From: an uncultured Bacteroidota bacterium
GTDB taxonomy: Bacteria > Bacteroidota > Bacteroidia > Flavobacteriales > Flavobacteriaceae
Assembly (NCBI GenBank): GCA_902606525.1
Contig: CACLGW010000011.1
Span: forward strand, 1 to 34,328
Reading direction: 5' to 3'
Length of the DNA: 34,328 bases
This document shows positions 1 to 9,337 of this stretch, one piece after another (position 1 is the first letter of the stretch; every line of letters begins with the position of its first letter). The notes beneath the pieces were generated by a model that saw nothing but the letters and a program-made list of their open reading frames with translations, was not told the DNA's origin and did not search any database. Made by a program: the position numbers and the translations under genes.

Positions 1-755
1 ATGTTTTTTTTCTTAGCTTCAGGACTTTCCCATCTCATATAATCACCATAATCGTGATTCCCTAATACTGAATAGACACCGTATTTTGCATTAATCTTTT
101 TAAAAGTTTCTATCCAAGGAATTATCTCGTCAGCTTTATTATTAACAAGATCTCCTGTAAAAAAGACTACGTCAGATCCTTGGGTATTTACTAGGTCTAC
201 TCCATATTGGACTTTTTTTGCGTTGTCAAAACTTCCACTATGAATGTCAGAAATTTGAGTGATTTTAAATCCTTCAAAAGCCTCGGGTAAGTCGTCATAT
301 TCCAATTCATAAGAGAGTACTTTAAAATTATATTTACCTCTGAACATACCATACAATAGTGAGGCAAATGGAATTGCTGCTATTCCTAGTGCAATTTGAG
401 AAATTAGCTTTCTGCGCTGAGGTAGGAATTCGTTTTGATCAGGCGTCTTGGTGAAATATGAATAAATCCCTTGGGGTATTCTGAATATATCCTCCCCCAA
501 TAAAAGGATTGTAACCAAAATTTGGAAAACAAATAGAGTTATAAAAAATCCGATAGCATACATTAGTCTTGGCTCATTAGTTGTTGATCGTTCCAATATC
601 ATTGTATGAAACAACAAATTTCCAATAACCATTATAACGAATAGGAAACAAGCAAAAAGTATCCAACGATTGGAAGTTAAGGTTTTAATTGCCTGATAAC
701 TATACCATTGAAATAATAAGAAAAATAAAATGGTGACGACCCATCTCATGCTCAT
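1..755 (-). CDS. Metallophosphoesterase with N-terminal transmembrane segments (YkuE-like), 3' end truncated by window start
   Basis: Not in ORF track because it runs off the window. Reverse-strand reading from ATG at 755 gives MSMRWVVTILFFLLFQW..., then ..ITQISDIHSGSFD.., ..VVFFTGDLVNNKADE.., ..VLGNHDYGDY..: calcineurin-like phosphoesterase motifs. Confidence 0.85.
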   Translation of the reverse strand, partial: MSMRWVVTILFFLLFQWYSYQAIKTLTSNRWILFACFLFVIMVIGNLLFHTMILERSTTNEPRLMYAIGFFITLFVFQILVTILLLGEDIFRIPQGIYSYFTKTPDQNEFLPQRRKLISQIALGIAAIPFASLLYGMFRGKYNFKVLSYELEYDDLPEAFEGFKITQISDIHSGSFDNAKKVQYGVDLVNTQGSDVVFFTGDLVNNKADEIIPWIETFKKINAKYGVYSVLGNHDYGDYMRWESPEAKKKN

Positions 756-799
756 TTTTTTGGCAAAGGTAATGAGATATATAGATATATAATTAAAAA

Positions 800-2119
800 C
801 TAGCCACCGATATCTTGGGCAATGCTTAGGGCTTTTCCATCGGAGAGACTTGCAATAAAACAACTAGAGTTTAGTAGTGTTTCATAAAGGGTTTCTCCTA
901 TCATTGGGGTACCCTCTGGAACAAGTGAAAGGATCAAATTATCATGGATGTTTTCTTTTCCCTCGAATCTTCTTACTGAGGCTTCTGTGTAGCAACTAAG
1001 TAAAGATGAAATTGCCCGGTGGCCAACAACTTCCTTTTGTATTACTTCCTTTGATTGATAAATATTTTTTACACTTAAATTAATTATGTCTTCAATTTGT
1101 GCCTTGTATTTACTTTTTTCTAAAAGACTAAATTTAAATGTTCCTGCTAGTATGTCTTCCTCATTGTCAATGAAAATCTTAACTGCATCTTGAATTAAGC
1201 TATTTATAGCTAAAGCTCTCAAATAACTCAATCTTTGTGGCTTGAAGGCCAGCTCTCCATACTTTTTGGTATCAATTTGATCCCTAACTAAGTTGATTAA
1301 ATACTCTAAAGCATAGTCCTCAGAAATCCAACCTAAATTAATGCCATCTTCAAAATCAATTATCGTGTAGCAAATATCATCTGCTGCCTCTACTAGATAA
1401 GTAAGGGGATGTCTTAAAACCTTCCCGTTTTTTACAAGTGATAGTTCTTGAGCAACTTCACTAAAAAAAGATTTTTGGGCTTGAAAATACCCGTATTTTT
1501 TGTCAGCCACGTGGGATGTTGGCTTAATAGGTAAACTTGCTTTAGGATATTTTACAAAGGCACCGAGGGTAGCATAACTGAGTCTTAAACCTCCTGGAGT
1601 TCCTTGACGAGATTCTGCTAAAATTTTTAACCCGTTTGCATTACCCTCAAAATCACATAAGTCTTGATATTGCTCTGAGGTTAGTTTAGACTTATATATT
1701 GCCCCACCTCCAGATTTGAAAAAATGACCAATAGCTTTCTCACCACTATGACCAAAAGGGGGATTACCTATATCATGTGCTAGTGATGCAGCAGCTGTAA
1801 TGGCTCCAAAATCATTAGCTTGATACCCCATAGAGGCATCTAGATGAGGATGTTTATCTAAAATAGCTCGACCTGCCATTCTGCCAATACTTCTACCTAC
1901 CACGGATACTTCTAAACTGTGAGTAAGACGCGTGTGAACAAAATCTGTTTTGGAAAATGGAATAACTTGTGTTTTGTCTTGAAGACTTCTAAAGGCATTT
2001 GAAAATACAATTCTATCATAGTCTACTTCAAAACCTAAACGAAGGTCATTTTGTTCTTTTCTTAAGCGTTTACTTGTGTCACCAAAACGTTTCAAAGATA
2101 ATAATGCTTCCCAATTCAT
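800..2119 (-). CDS. dgt: Deoxyguanosinetriphosphate triphosphohydrolase (dGTPase), HD superfamily
   Basis: RIVFSNAFRSLQDKTQV, HTRLTHSLEVSVVGRSIG, SLAHDIGNPPFGHSGEKAI: classic dGTPase HD motifs. Confidence 0.93.
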   Translation of the reverse strand: MNWEALLSLKRFGDTSKRLRKEQNDLRLGFEVDYDRIVFSNAFRSLQDKTQVIPFSKTDFVHTRLTHSLEVSVVGRSIGRMAGRAILDKHPHLDASMGYQANDFGAITAAASLAHDIGNPPFGHSGEKAIGHFFKSGGGAIYKSKLTSEQYQDLCDFEGNANGLKILAESRQGTPGGLRLSYATLGAFVKYPKASLPIKPTSHVADKKYGYFQAQKSFFSEVAQELSLVKNGKVLRHPLTYLVEAADDICYTIIDFEDGINLGWISEDYALEYLINLVRDQIDTKKYGELAFKPQRLSYLRALAINSLIQDAVKIFIDNEEDILAGTFKFSLLEKSKYKAQIEDIINLSVKNIYQSKEVIQKEVVGHRAISSLLSCYTEASVRRFEGKENIHDNLILSLVPEGTPMIGETLYETLLNSSCFIASLSDGKALSIAQDIGG

Positions 2120-2154
2120 AATTTAAAGTTACCAATCTAAGTTCTAATGTTAAG

Positions 2155-2174
2155 ATAAGTTTATCAAAACTTAT
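2155..2174. repeat. Perfect inverted repeat ATAAGTTT-ATCA-AAACTTAT
   Basis: 8-bp arms, 4-nt spacer, in the divergent intergenic region between dgt and the lipoprotein gene. Confidence 0.5.
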
Positions 2175-2288
2175 ATCAGTTAATATTTTAATAAAAAATA
2201 TACCTGGAAGTTTAACTTTTACATAAAGTTTCTTTGTGCATTTGAAGATAATTTTAATTTAAAATAAAACCACATAATATTTATTAAA

Positions 2289-3614
2289 ATGAAAAAAATC
2301 AAATTTATACCTAGCTTACTTTTTCTCTTAGTCATCACCTTAGGCTGCTCTTCAGACGATGATCCTGTAGTTGAATATGTAACAGTAGTTGAGACTGTTA
2401 CCGAAACTATTACCCAAACAAACACCGTGACAGTTGATCCTTATGCAGATTCAACCCTTGAAGGAAATATAGTTGAAGATACTACTTTAGATGCATCCAA
2501 AATTTGGCTATTAAAGGGGCGTGTAGCTGTTACAGATGGTGTCACTTTAACCATTCCCGCTGGAACAATTATTAAAGCTGCATCTGGAAGTGGTGCTGAT
2601 GCATCAACTCTTATTGTGGCAAGAGGGGGTAAAATGATTGCAGATGGGACCTCGGAAGCTCCTATTATAATGACCTCTGAATCTGATAATATTGAGGTAG
2701 GAGGAACTTACCCAGCTAGTGGTCCTGCTCTAGGTGTAGATACTAGAGGGCTATGGGGTGGACTTTTGATCTTAGGTAAAGCACCTAGTTCTTTTAAAAA
2801 TGATGTTGTAGAAGTTCAAATAGAGGGAATTCCAACATCAGATATTAATGGCCTTTACGGAGGTACTGATCCATCTGACGATTCCGGCTCATTTCAATAT
2901 ATTTCAATTCGTCATGGTGGTGCTGAAATTGGAGAGGGTAATGAAATTAATGGTTTAACTCTAGGTGGTGTTGGAACTGGAACTACAATAAATCATATCG
3001 AAGTTGTTGCAAATGTTGATGACGGAATTGAGTTTTTTGGGGGAACAGTTGACGCATCAAATTTACTAGTCTGGGGACAAGGGGATGATGCAATTGATAT
3101 CGATCAAGCATATTCTGGAACAATCGATGGAGCTTTAGTTGTTTTAACAGCTGCCTCAGACCATGGATTTGAAATTGATGGCCCTGAGGGTTCTGCTCCA
3201 GGAAGATTCACACTCAAAAATGCAACTGTAATTGGAGCAACTGATGATTGTGAGGCAGAAGGTGTTGATGGTGAAATGGCAGACTTTAGAAAAGGAGCTA
3301 CAGGAGATCTTCAAAATATTCTTTTTAAAGATTTTTCTGGTGGTAAAGATGTTGAGCTAGATGCATCTGCTGATGCTGCAACTTATACTGCTGGAACTCT
3401 AACTTTTTTGAATATAGATATTTTACATCCTCTTGATGATAGTGGTGCTGTTTGTTCTGATGTTGAAACTTTAGATAAAATTTTTGACGATAAAGCTGAT
3501 GAGAGCACTTTCGAAGCAGATGCTTCCTCTTTTGCTGAAGTAGTTACCACTCAACAGTCTGGAAATGGACTCGAAGATGAATCAATTTTTCCATGGACCT
3601 TTTATAAAAGATAG
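2289..3614 (+). CDS. Surface-type lipoprotein, acidic, probable parallel beta-helix
   Basis: Lipobox LVITLGC followed by CSSDDD (flavobacterial surface-lipoprotein-like acidic export signal), V/T-rich linker, then G/D/I/V-rich repetitive body (GTIIKA.., GGKMIADGTSEAPIIMTS, NHIEVVANVDDGIEFFGGTV). Confidence 0.75.
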   Translation: MKKIKFIPSLLFLLVITLGCSSDDDPVVEYVTVVETVTETITQTNTVTVDPYADSTLEGNIVEDTTLDASKIWLLKGRVAVTDGVTLTIPAGTIIKAASGSGADASTLIVARGGKMIADGTSEAPIIMTSESDNIEVGGTYPASGPALGVDTRGLWGGLLILGKAPSSFKNDVVEVQIEGIPTSDINGLYGGTDPSDDSGSFQYISIRHGGAEIGEGNEINGLTLGGVGTGTTINHIEVVANVDDGIEFFGGTVDASNLLVWGQGDDAIDIDQAYSGTIDGALVVLTAASDHGFEIDGPEGSAPGRFTLKNATVIGATDDCEAEGVDGEMADFRKGATGDLQNILFKDFSGGKDVELDASADAATYTAGTLTFLNIDILHPLDDSGAVCSDVETLDKIFDDKADESTFEADASSFAEVVTTQQSGNGLEDESIFPWTFYKR

Positions 3615-3636
3615 TTATTAACACAAATATTTTATT

Positions 3637-3670
3637 AAATAGTCTGACCCTTTGGTTGGACTATTTTTTT
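3637..3670 (+). terminator. Rho-independent terminator-like hairpin between lipoprotein and TBDT genes
   Basis: AAATAGTC-TG-ACC-CTTT-GGT-TG-GACTATTT followed by TTTT: 8-bp perfect outer stem plus 3-bp inner stem and T-run. Confidence 0.65.
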
Positions 3671-3699
3671 ATTTAATATTTTTAAAAATATATAGTTTA

Positions 3700-6537
3700 A
3701 TGAAATACAGACTAAATTATTTAATCGTTCTCTTTATAGTAGTTGTTTTTAAATCGTTTAGTCAGTATGGAATTACTGGAACCTTAATTGATGGTGACTT
3801 TAACGAGCCTCTTCCCTTTGCCAATGTTTTAGTTAAAGAAACTGGAGATGGAGTTACTTCTGATTTTGATGGTAAGTACAACTTAGATTTACCTGCAGGT
3901 AACTACACTTTAGTTTTTTCATTTGTCGGTTATGAAACTAAAGAAATTACAAATGTTAATGTAGGTAATGACCAATATACCATAATCGATATTGTATTAA
4001 ATTCTGTTGCTCAAGGCCTTGAAGAAGTAATTGTAACTGTTGATGCTAGAAGAAATACAGAGTCTTCTGTTTTAGAAATTCAAAGAAAGTCAGCGAGTTT
4101 ATTAGATGGAATTTCAGCTCAAGCTTTTAGAAAAATTGGAGCTAACGATATTGCAAGTGCTGTGAAAAGGGTTCCTGGAGTTTCAGTTCAAGGAGGAAAA
4201 TATGTTTATGTGAGAGGTCTTGGAGACCGATACTCAAAATCCATTCTTAACGGAGTGGACATTCCAGGTTTAGATCCTGACCGAAATACGATTCAAATGG
4301 ATTTATTCCCAACCAATATGCTGTCCAATGTATTAGTCATTAAGTCTGCAAGAGCTGATTTACCAGCTGATTTTACAGGTGGTGTGATTGATATAATCAC
4401 AAAGGACTTCCCCACAAATGAAGAATTTTCTGTCTCAATAAGTACTTCGTTTAATCCAGACATGCATTTTAAAAATAGCTACTTATCTTATGAGGGAGGA
4501 AGAACCGATTTTTTGGGCTACGATGATGGAATAAGGAAAAATAAAATTAATAATTCATTTTTGGGAAATGCATATGATCCAAGATTAAACTCATCAGATT
4601 CTGGACTAACTACCATAAATCTAATATCTAATCAATTTAGTCCTCAAATGGCTCCCGATGACGATACTAGTGGTCTGAATTATAGTTTAGGGATATCATA
4701 TGGCAACCAGTTTAACTTTGAAAATGGACATTCATTTGGATTTTTAGGGTCACTTTCTTACAGGAGAGAGCAAAGTATTTATGAAAATACAGAAGATAAT
4801 ATTTTCAATTTTAGTCCTATCAGAAGTGATTTGAATTTTGAAGAAAATAGACTTCAAACTGGAACTATAGGTGGAGAAAATATTATTGCAAGTGGCTTGT
4901 TCGGGATAACTTATAAAACAACTAATTCAAAATTTAAATTTAATGCTCTACATATCCAAAATGGAGAAAGTACTTCTGGTAGATTTAGACAGCTAACCCG
5001 CTTTTCAGACTTTGTTGATTTTAATAAGTTTAATCTGGAATATAATGAAAGAGCAATTACCAATGGAATTCTTTCTGGACTTCATAATCTTAAGAATGCT
5101 AATTTAAAAGTAGAATGGACAATTTCTGCAACCCAAGCCAAAGTTCATGACAAAGATGTTAGAAATACAACTTTTCAAGATGAGGAAGGCGTATTTAGTT
5201 TTCAAGAGAATACAGAGCCTAAGCGAATTTGGAGAACCCTAGATGAAGATAATTTTATTGGCAAATTAGATCTAACAAAACGTTTTAAATTTTTAAAAGA
5301 AGACGCTGTTTTAAAGTTCGGTTTATACAGTACTTTAAAAGAGAGGGATTTTTCGATTGCTCAATATTCTGTTAGCAGCAACTTCACCTCTGAGCGTGAT
5401 TGGGCAAATTATGGAGGTGATCCCAATCAACTATTTAATCCTTTAAATCTTATTTCACCGACAAATGACAGAGGAACATATATAAATCCTCAAACTACTA
5501 TTAGACAAGATGCAAATATTTTTAATGCGCGTCAACAGAATTTAGCGGGATATGTTTCCAACGAATTTAACATTACACCTAAACTAAAATCAATTATTGG
5601 ATTCCGATTCGAAAATTATCAGGTGTTCTATACAGGTGAGAATAGCCAACTTGGACAAGTTTTTAATGACCAGAAGATCATTAATGAAAACAATCTATTC
5701 CCATCATCAAATTTTATATTTAATCTTAAAGAAAATAAAAATATACGCTTTGCTTATTCCTTGACCACGGCAAGACCTAGTTTCAAAGAAGCTTCTATTG
5801 CAGAAATCTACGACCCCCTATCTAATTTATTCTTTATTGGAAATATAGATATCAAACCCTCCTATATTGACAACTTTGACCTTCGATACGAAGCATTTGG
5901 AGAAGATGCTCAACTTTTCGCAGCAAGTTTATTTTATAAAAGCCTCACCGATCCCATTGAGATTGGATTTGTAGCAGCCTCTACATCTAATTATAAGCCA
6001 TTAAATCTTGAAAACGCTAATGTATTTGGTGTTGAATTAGAATTGAGAAAAAAAATTACTGATTGGATACCTGGTTTGAGAAATCTTAATTTAAATTTTA
6101 ATGGATCCTACATTATATCTGATGAAAAATACAGCGAAGACGAACTTAAATTAAGAACATTAGGACTAAGAGAAGGAGAAACACTAGGAACTTCAAGACA
6201 ATTACAAGGTCAATCACCTTACCTTATAAATACTGGGATTGACTACAATCAAACTGAAAAAGGTATTCAAGCTGGGCTCTACTATAATGTTCAAGGCAAG
6301 ACCTTAGAGGTAGTTGGAGATGGCTTTTATCCTGATGTATATACAATGCCTTTTCAAAGTCTTAATTTTAACTTAATTAAACAATTCAAAAATAATACTA
6401 GTTTAACCTTGAGGGTTAACAATATTTTAGATGATGAAAGAGAAAGCTTATTTGAGGGTTATGGAGGAATAACCGAGTATTTTAGATTAAGACATATTGG
6501 GAGAACCTTTTCCCTAGGCTACTCTATTAAATTTTAA
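3700..6537 (+). CDS. TonB-dependent receptor with N-terminal carboxypeptidase-regulatory-like domain
   Basis: Signal peptide MKYRLNYLIVLFIVVVFKSFSQ, ITGTLIDGDFNEPLPFANVLVKETGDGVTSDFDGKYNLDLPAG, plug NDIASAVKRVPGVSVQGGKYVYVRGLGDRYSKSILNGVDIPG, C-terminal barrel ending GYSIKF. The ORF-track start (3652, TTG) lies inside the hairpin loop; ATG 3700 is preferred. Confidence 0.88.
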   Translation: MKYRLNYLIVLFIVVVFKSFSQYGITGTLIDGDFNEPLPFANVLVKETGDGVTSDFDGKYNLDLPAGNYTLVFSFVGYETKEITNVNVGNDQYTIIDIVLNSVAQGLEEVIVTVDARRNTESSVLEIQRKSASLLDGISAQAFRKIGANDIASAVKRVPGVSVQGGKYVYVRGLGDRYSKSILNGVDIPGLDPDRNTIQMDLFPTNMLSNVLVIKSARADLPADFTGGVIDIITKDFPTNEEFSVSISTSFNPDMHFKNSYLSYEGGRTDFLGYDDGIRKNKINNSFLGNAYDPRLNSSDSGLTTINLISNQFSPQMAPDDDTSGLNYSLGISYGNQFNFENGHSFGFLGSLSYRREQSIYENTEDNIFNFSPIRSDLNFEENRLQTGTIGGENIIASGLFGITYKTTNSKFKFNALHIQNGESTSGRFRQLTRFSDFVDFNKFNLEYNERAITNGILSGLHNLKNANLKVEWTISATQAKVHDKDVRNTTFQDEEGVFSFQENTEPKRIWRTLDEDNFIGKLDLTKRFKFLKEDAVLKFGLYSTLKERDFSIAQYSVSSNFTSERDWANYGGDPNQLFNPLNLISPTNDRGTYINPQTTIRQDANIFNARQQNLAGYVSNEFNITPKLKSIIGFRFENYQVFYTGENSQLGQVFNDQKIINENNLFPSSNFIFNLKENKNIRFAYSLTTARPSFKEASIAEIYDPLSNLFFIGNIDIKPSYIDNFDLRYEAFGEDAQLFAASLFYKSLTDPIEIGFVAASTSNYKPLNLENANVFGVELELRKKITDWIPGLRNLNLNFNGSYIISDEKYSEDELKLRTLGLREGETLGTSRQLQGQSPYLINTGIDYNQTEKGIQAGLYYNVQGKTLEVVGDGFYPDVYTMPFQSLNFNLIKQFKNNTSLTLRVNNILDDERESLFEGYGGITEYFRLRHIGRTFSLGYSIKF

Positions 6538-6553
6538 TAACTTCATTTGCTAA

Positions 6554-8821
6554 ATGGAGAACCCTTATTTATATATAGTTATCCTGCTCAGCATATTGGC
6601 TGTAGGTGATTTAATTGTTGGGGTGAGTAATGATGCTGTAAACTTTTTAAATTCAGCTATTGGTTCCAAAGTATTCTCATTTAGAAACATCATGATTTTT
6701 GCAAGCGTTGGTATTATGTTTGGAGCTGTGTCCTCAAGCGGAATGATGGAGGTTGCCAGAAAAGGAATATTTAATCCTAGTGAATTTTATTTTGATGAAA
6801 TCATATTCATTTTTATGGCAGTTATGATGACCGATATCCTTTTATTGGATTTTTTCAATACACTTGGTCTGCCCACTTCCACAACAGTATCAATTGTTTT
6901 CGAATTACTTGGGGCGGCAGTAGTAATGGCGGTGCTTAAAATTATTGAATCAAATCAATTACTCTCCGATTTAGGTAATTATATTAATACTGAAAAAGCT
7001 ACTCAAATCATTTTAGGTATTTTACTTTCTGTGTTTATTGCATTTACAATTGGTGCTATAATTCAATGGATTTCAAGAATTATTTTCAGCTTCGAATTTG
7101 AAAAAAAATCTATTTGGCTTAATGGCTTGTTTGGTGGTATAGCATTAGCTGCAATATTTAATTTTATTTTAATTAAAGGGATTAAAGGAACACCTTATTC
7201 AAACATGGAACTTGAGCTACTTAGTGGGCAAACTATCAACAGTTTCATTGAAAATAATATTTTGACTGTTCAACTTTTCAGTTTTATTTTTTGGTACTTG
7301 TGCTCCTATTTGATGATTTCCCTTCTAAAATGGGATATTTATAAAGTTATTATTGGAGTAGGAACTTTTGCTTTGGCTTTAGCTTTTGCAGGAAATGATT
7401 TAGTTAATTTCATTGGGGTCCCTATTGCTGCTTTTCAATCCTATGAAGCATGGGTGAGTTCTGGTGTTGGAGCTGAAAGTTTTAACATGACCTTATTAAG
7501 TGAACGGGTTCCAACCCCCACCATTTTCTTATTCATATCAGGAATGATTATGATTTTAACTCTTTGGTTTTCCTCTAAAGCAAAAAAAGTAGTAAAAACG
7601 TCTTTAGATTTATCAAATCAATATGATACAAAAGAACGTTTTGAACCAAACTTTCTCTCTAGAGGTTTGGTCCGTTTTTTTATTTATATCAATGCTCAAA
7701 TAAAAAAAGTAATTCCAGAACGTTATTTCTTAACAATAGATAATTCTTTTAAGCGAATTCCAATATCTAAAAATCAAAGTATTTCTAATAGTCCTGAATT
7801 TGACAAACTCAGAGCAAGTATCAACCTTATAGTTGCAGCTGTATTGATTTCATTGGCTACTTCTTTAAAGCTTCCTTTGTCGACTACTTATGTGACCTTT
7901 ATGGTTACCATGGGAACTTCATTGGCTGATCGTGCCTGGAGTTCTGATAGTGCTGTTTATCGTGTATCAGGTGTTTTAAATGTAATTGCAGGATGGTTTT
8001 TAACTGCCGTTAGTGCTTTTACAGTTGGAGGGATCATAGTATATCTTCTTTATATCGGAGGAGTTCAAGTTGTAGCTATCATCATGTTTATTATTCTTTT
8101 AATTATAGGAAAGAATTATTTAAGTCATAAAAAACAAAATAAAGAAGCTATAAAAGAAGAACAAGCTCTTATTATAGAAAGTAACTCGTATCAAGGTGTT
8201 ATCGATGAAACAGGAGCGACCATTGAGGTTGTATTGAAAAAAAGTTTTAAAATATATCAATTATTAATTTCGGGGCTTTCTAAAAATGAAATTCAAGATT
8301 TGGAAAAAGCGAAAAAAAATGCTAAAAAACTCTCCAAACAGATTGATGTCCTCAAAGATGACCTTTTTTACTTTATTCGAAACTTAGAAGAAAGTTCAGT
8401 CTCAGCTAGTACATTTTATATTGAGTTGTTGAGTTATATTCATGATTTATCAGAGGATGTAAGCTATCTGACAAAAATTAGCCATAATCATGTGAATAAT
8501 AATCATAGAAAACTTGCTTTCACACAGATTAAAGAATTGATGTTAATAGAGGATACAATTAAAACGATATTTAAAGAAGGTACAGAAGCCTTTAGTTCAA
8601 CAAAAGATATTTCTGAATTTGAAGATGTCTTACTTGAAAAAAATAACGCATTTAATGTTATTGAATCCAAAATTAATACTCAAATTGAACGTACTCGAGG
8701 AGATGAATCTAGTGCAAAAAATACAACCCTATATTTTAACTTTTTGATACGTACAAAGGATATGATAACGCATAAGTTTGAGTTAGTTGAAAAATATTAT
8801 GGAGTTGTTAGTAAGCTTTAA
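6554..8821 (+). CDS. PiT-family inorganic phosphate transporter with C-terminal PhoU-like (DUF47-type) helical domain
   Basis: GVSNDAVNFLNSAIGSKV and GNDLVNFIGVPIAA repeats, LPTSTTVSIVFELLGAA / LPLSTTYVTFMVTMGTSLA, then a ~220-aa helical tail typical of PhoU-like fusions. Confidence 0.85.
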   Translation: MENPYLYIVILLSILAVGDLIVGVSNDAVNFLNSAIGSKVFSFRNIMIFASVGIMFGAVSSSGMMEVARKGIFNPSEFYFDEIIFIFMAVMMTDILLLDFFNTLGLPTSTTVSIVFELLGAAVVMAVLKIIESNQLLSDLGNYINTEKATQIILGILLSVFIAFTIGAIIQWISRIIFSFEFEKKSIWLNGLFGGIALAAIFNFILIKGIKGTPYSNMELELLSGQTINSFIENNILTVQLFSFIFWYLCSYLMISLLKWDIYKVIIGVGTFALALAFAGNDLVNFIGVPIAAFQSYEAWVSSGVGAESFNMTLLSERVPTPTIFLFISGMIMILTLWFSSKAKKVVKTSLDLSNQYDTKERFEPNFLSRGLVRFFIYINAQIKKVIPERYFLTIDNSFKRIPISKNQSISNSPEFDKLRASINLIVAAVLISLATSLKLPLSTTYVTFMVTMGTSLADRAWSSDSAVYRVSGVLNVIAGWFLTAVSAFTVGGIIVYLLYIGGVQVVAIIMFIILLIIGKNYLSHKKQNKEAIKEEQALIIESNSYQGVIDETGATIEVVLKKSFKIYQLLISGLSKNEIQDLEKAKKNAKKLSKQIDVLKDDLFYFIRNLEESSVSASTFYIELLSYIHDLSEDVSYLTKISHNHVNNNHRKLAFTQIKELMLIEDTIKTIFKEGTEAFSSTKDISEFEDVLLEKNNAFNVIESKINTQIERTRGDESSAKNTTLYFNFLIRTKDMITHKFELVEKYYGVVSKL

Positions 8822-8824
8822 CTA

Positions 8825-9184
8825 CTAGTCATCTTTGGAAGCCAGTGACTCAACTTTATCCCATTTAGTTGCGCTTTGGACAATGTTATCCTTATAGTCG
8901 ACTTCGATAAGTATTCCCTCGTTCCAAAAAAACCAACGATCTGTTTTTTTCCCTTTGTCATAAACACCCTTGGAGAGTTTAATCCCCTGAGAGTTATAGC
9001 TCATCCAAATACCATGATTTTTTCCATCTAAAAAATATCCCGTTTGAGAAAGTATACCATTATCATGATATTCTTCAAACTTGATTATTTCTCCCTGTTG
9101 AGTAAGGATTCTTTTTGGTTTTTTGTCTTGGCCCAAAGATGATCCAAAAGTGAAGAAAATTATATAAATGAAATATTTTTTCAT
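8825..9184 (-). CDS. Small secreted MORN-like / YwqK-type repeat protein
   Basis: Signal peptide MKKYFIYIIFFTFGSSLGQ then YHDNGILSQTGYFLDGKNHGIWMSYNSQGIKLSKGVYDKGKKTDRWFFWNEG. Start ATG at 9184 preferred over 9199. Confidence 0.7.
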   Translation of the reverse strand: MKKYFIYIIFFTFGSSLGQDKKPKRILTQQGEIIKFEEYHDNGILSQTGYFLDGKNHGIWMSYNSQGIKLSKGVYDKGKKTDRWFFWNEGILIEVDYKDNIVQSATKWDKVESLASKDD

Positions 9185-9214
9185 GGTTATATTTCGCATT
9201 TGTTAATACGAATA

Positions 9215-9269
9215 TAACATTTAATTTCAATTCACGTAACATTTACATAACATTAATTTAACATAAAGG
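9215..9269. promoter_or_regulatory. 11-bp-phased direct-repeat tract (TAACAT x4) upstream of the MORN gene
   Basis: TAACAT at 9215, 9237, 9248 and 9259: intervals 22, 11, 11. The skipped register (9226) reads TTCAAT. Confidence 0.55.
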
Positions 9270-9337
9270 CTTAAGTTGTTGATTTTAAATTAAATAAAAA
9301 AACCTAAAAAGGGCTTTGTATGTTATTGAACCTATAT

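Noticed and set aside
2219-2425. 68-aa minus ORF over the lipoprotein start
   Set aside because: Antisense to the signal peptide and V/T-rich linker of a well-supported gene; low-complexity product.
8819-8827. Stops of the PiT and MORN genes only 3 nt apart (likewise 13939/13941 and 33621/33627)
   Set aside because: Noted as possible antisense-termination arrangements, but tight convergent packing is common in compact flavobacterial genomes.
9290-9325. Possible terminator AAAAAACCTAAAAAGGGCTTTG upstream of the nrdA stop region
   Set aside because: Stem is too short and imperfect (bulged) to call with confidence.
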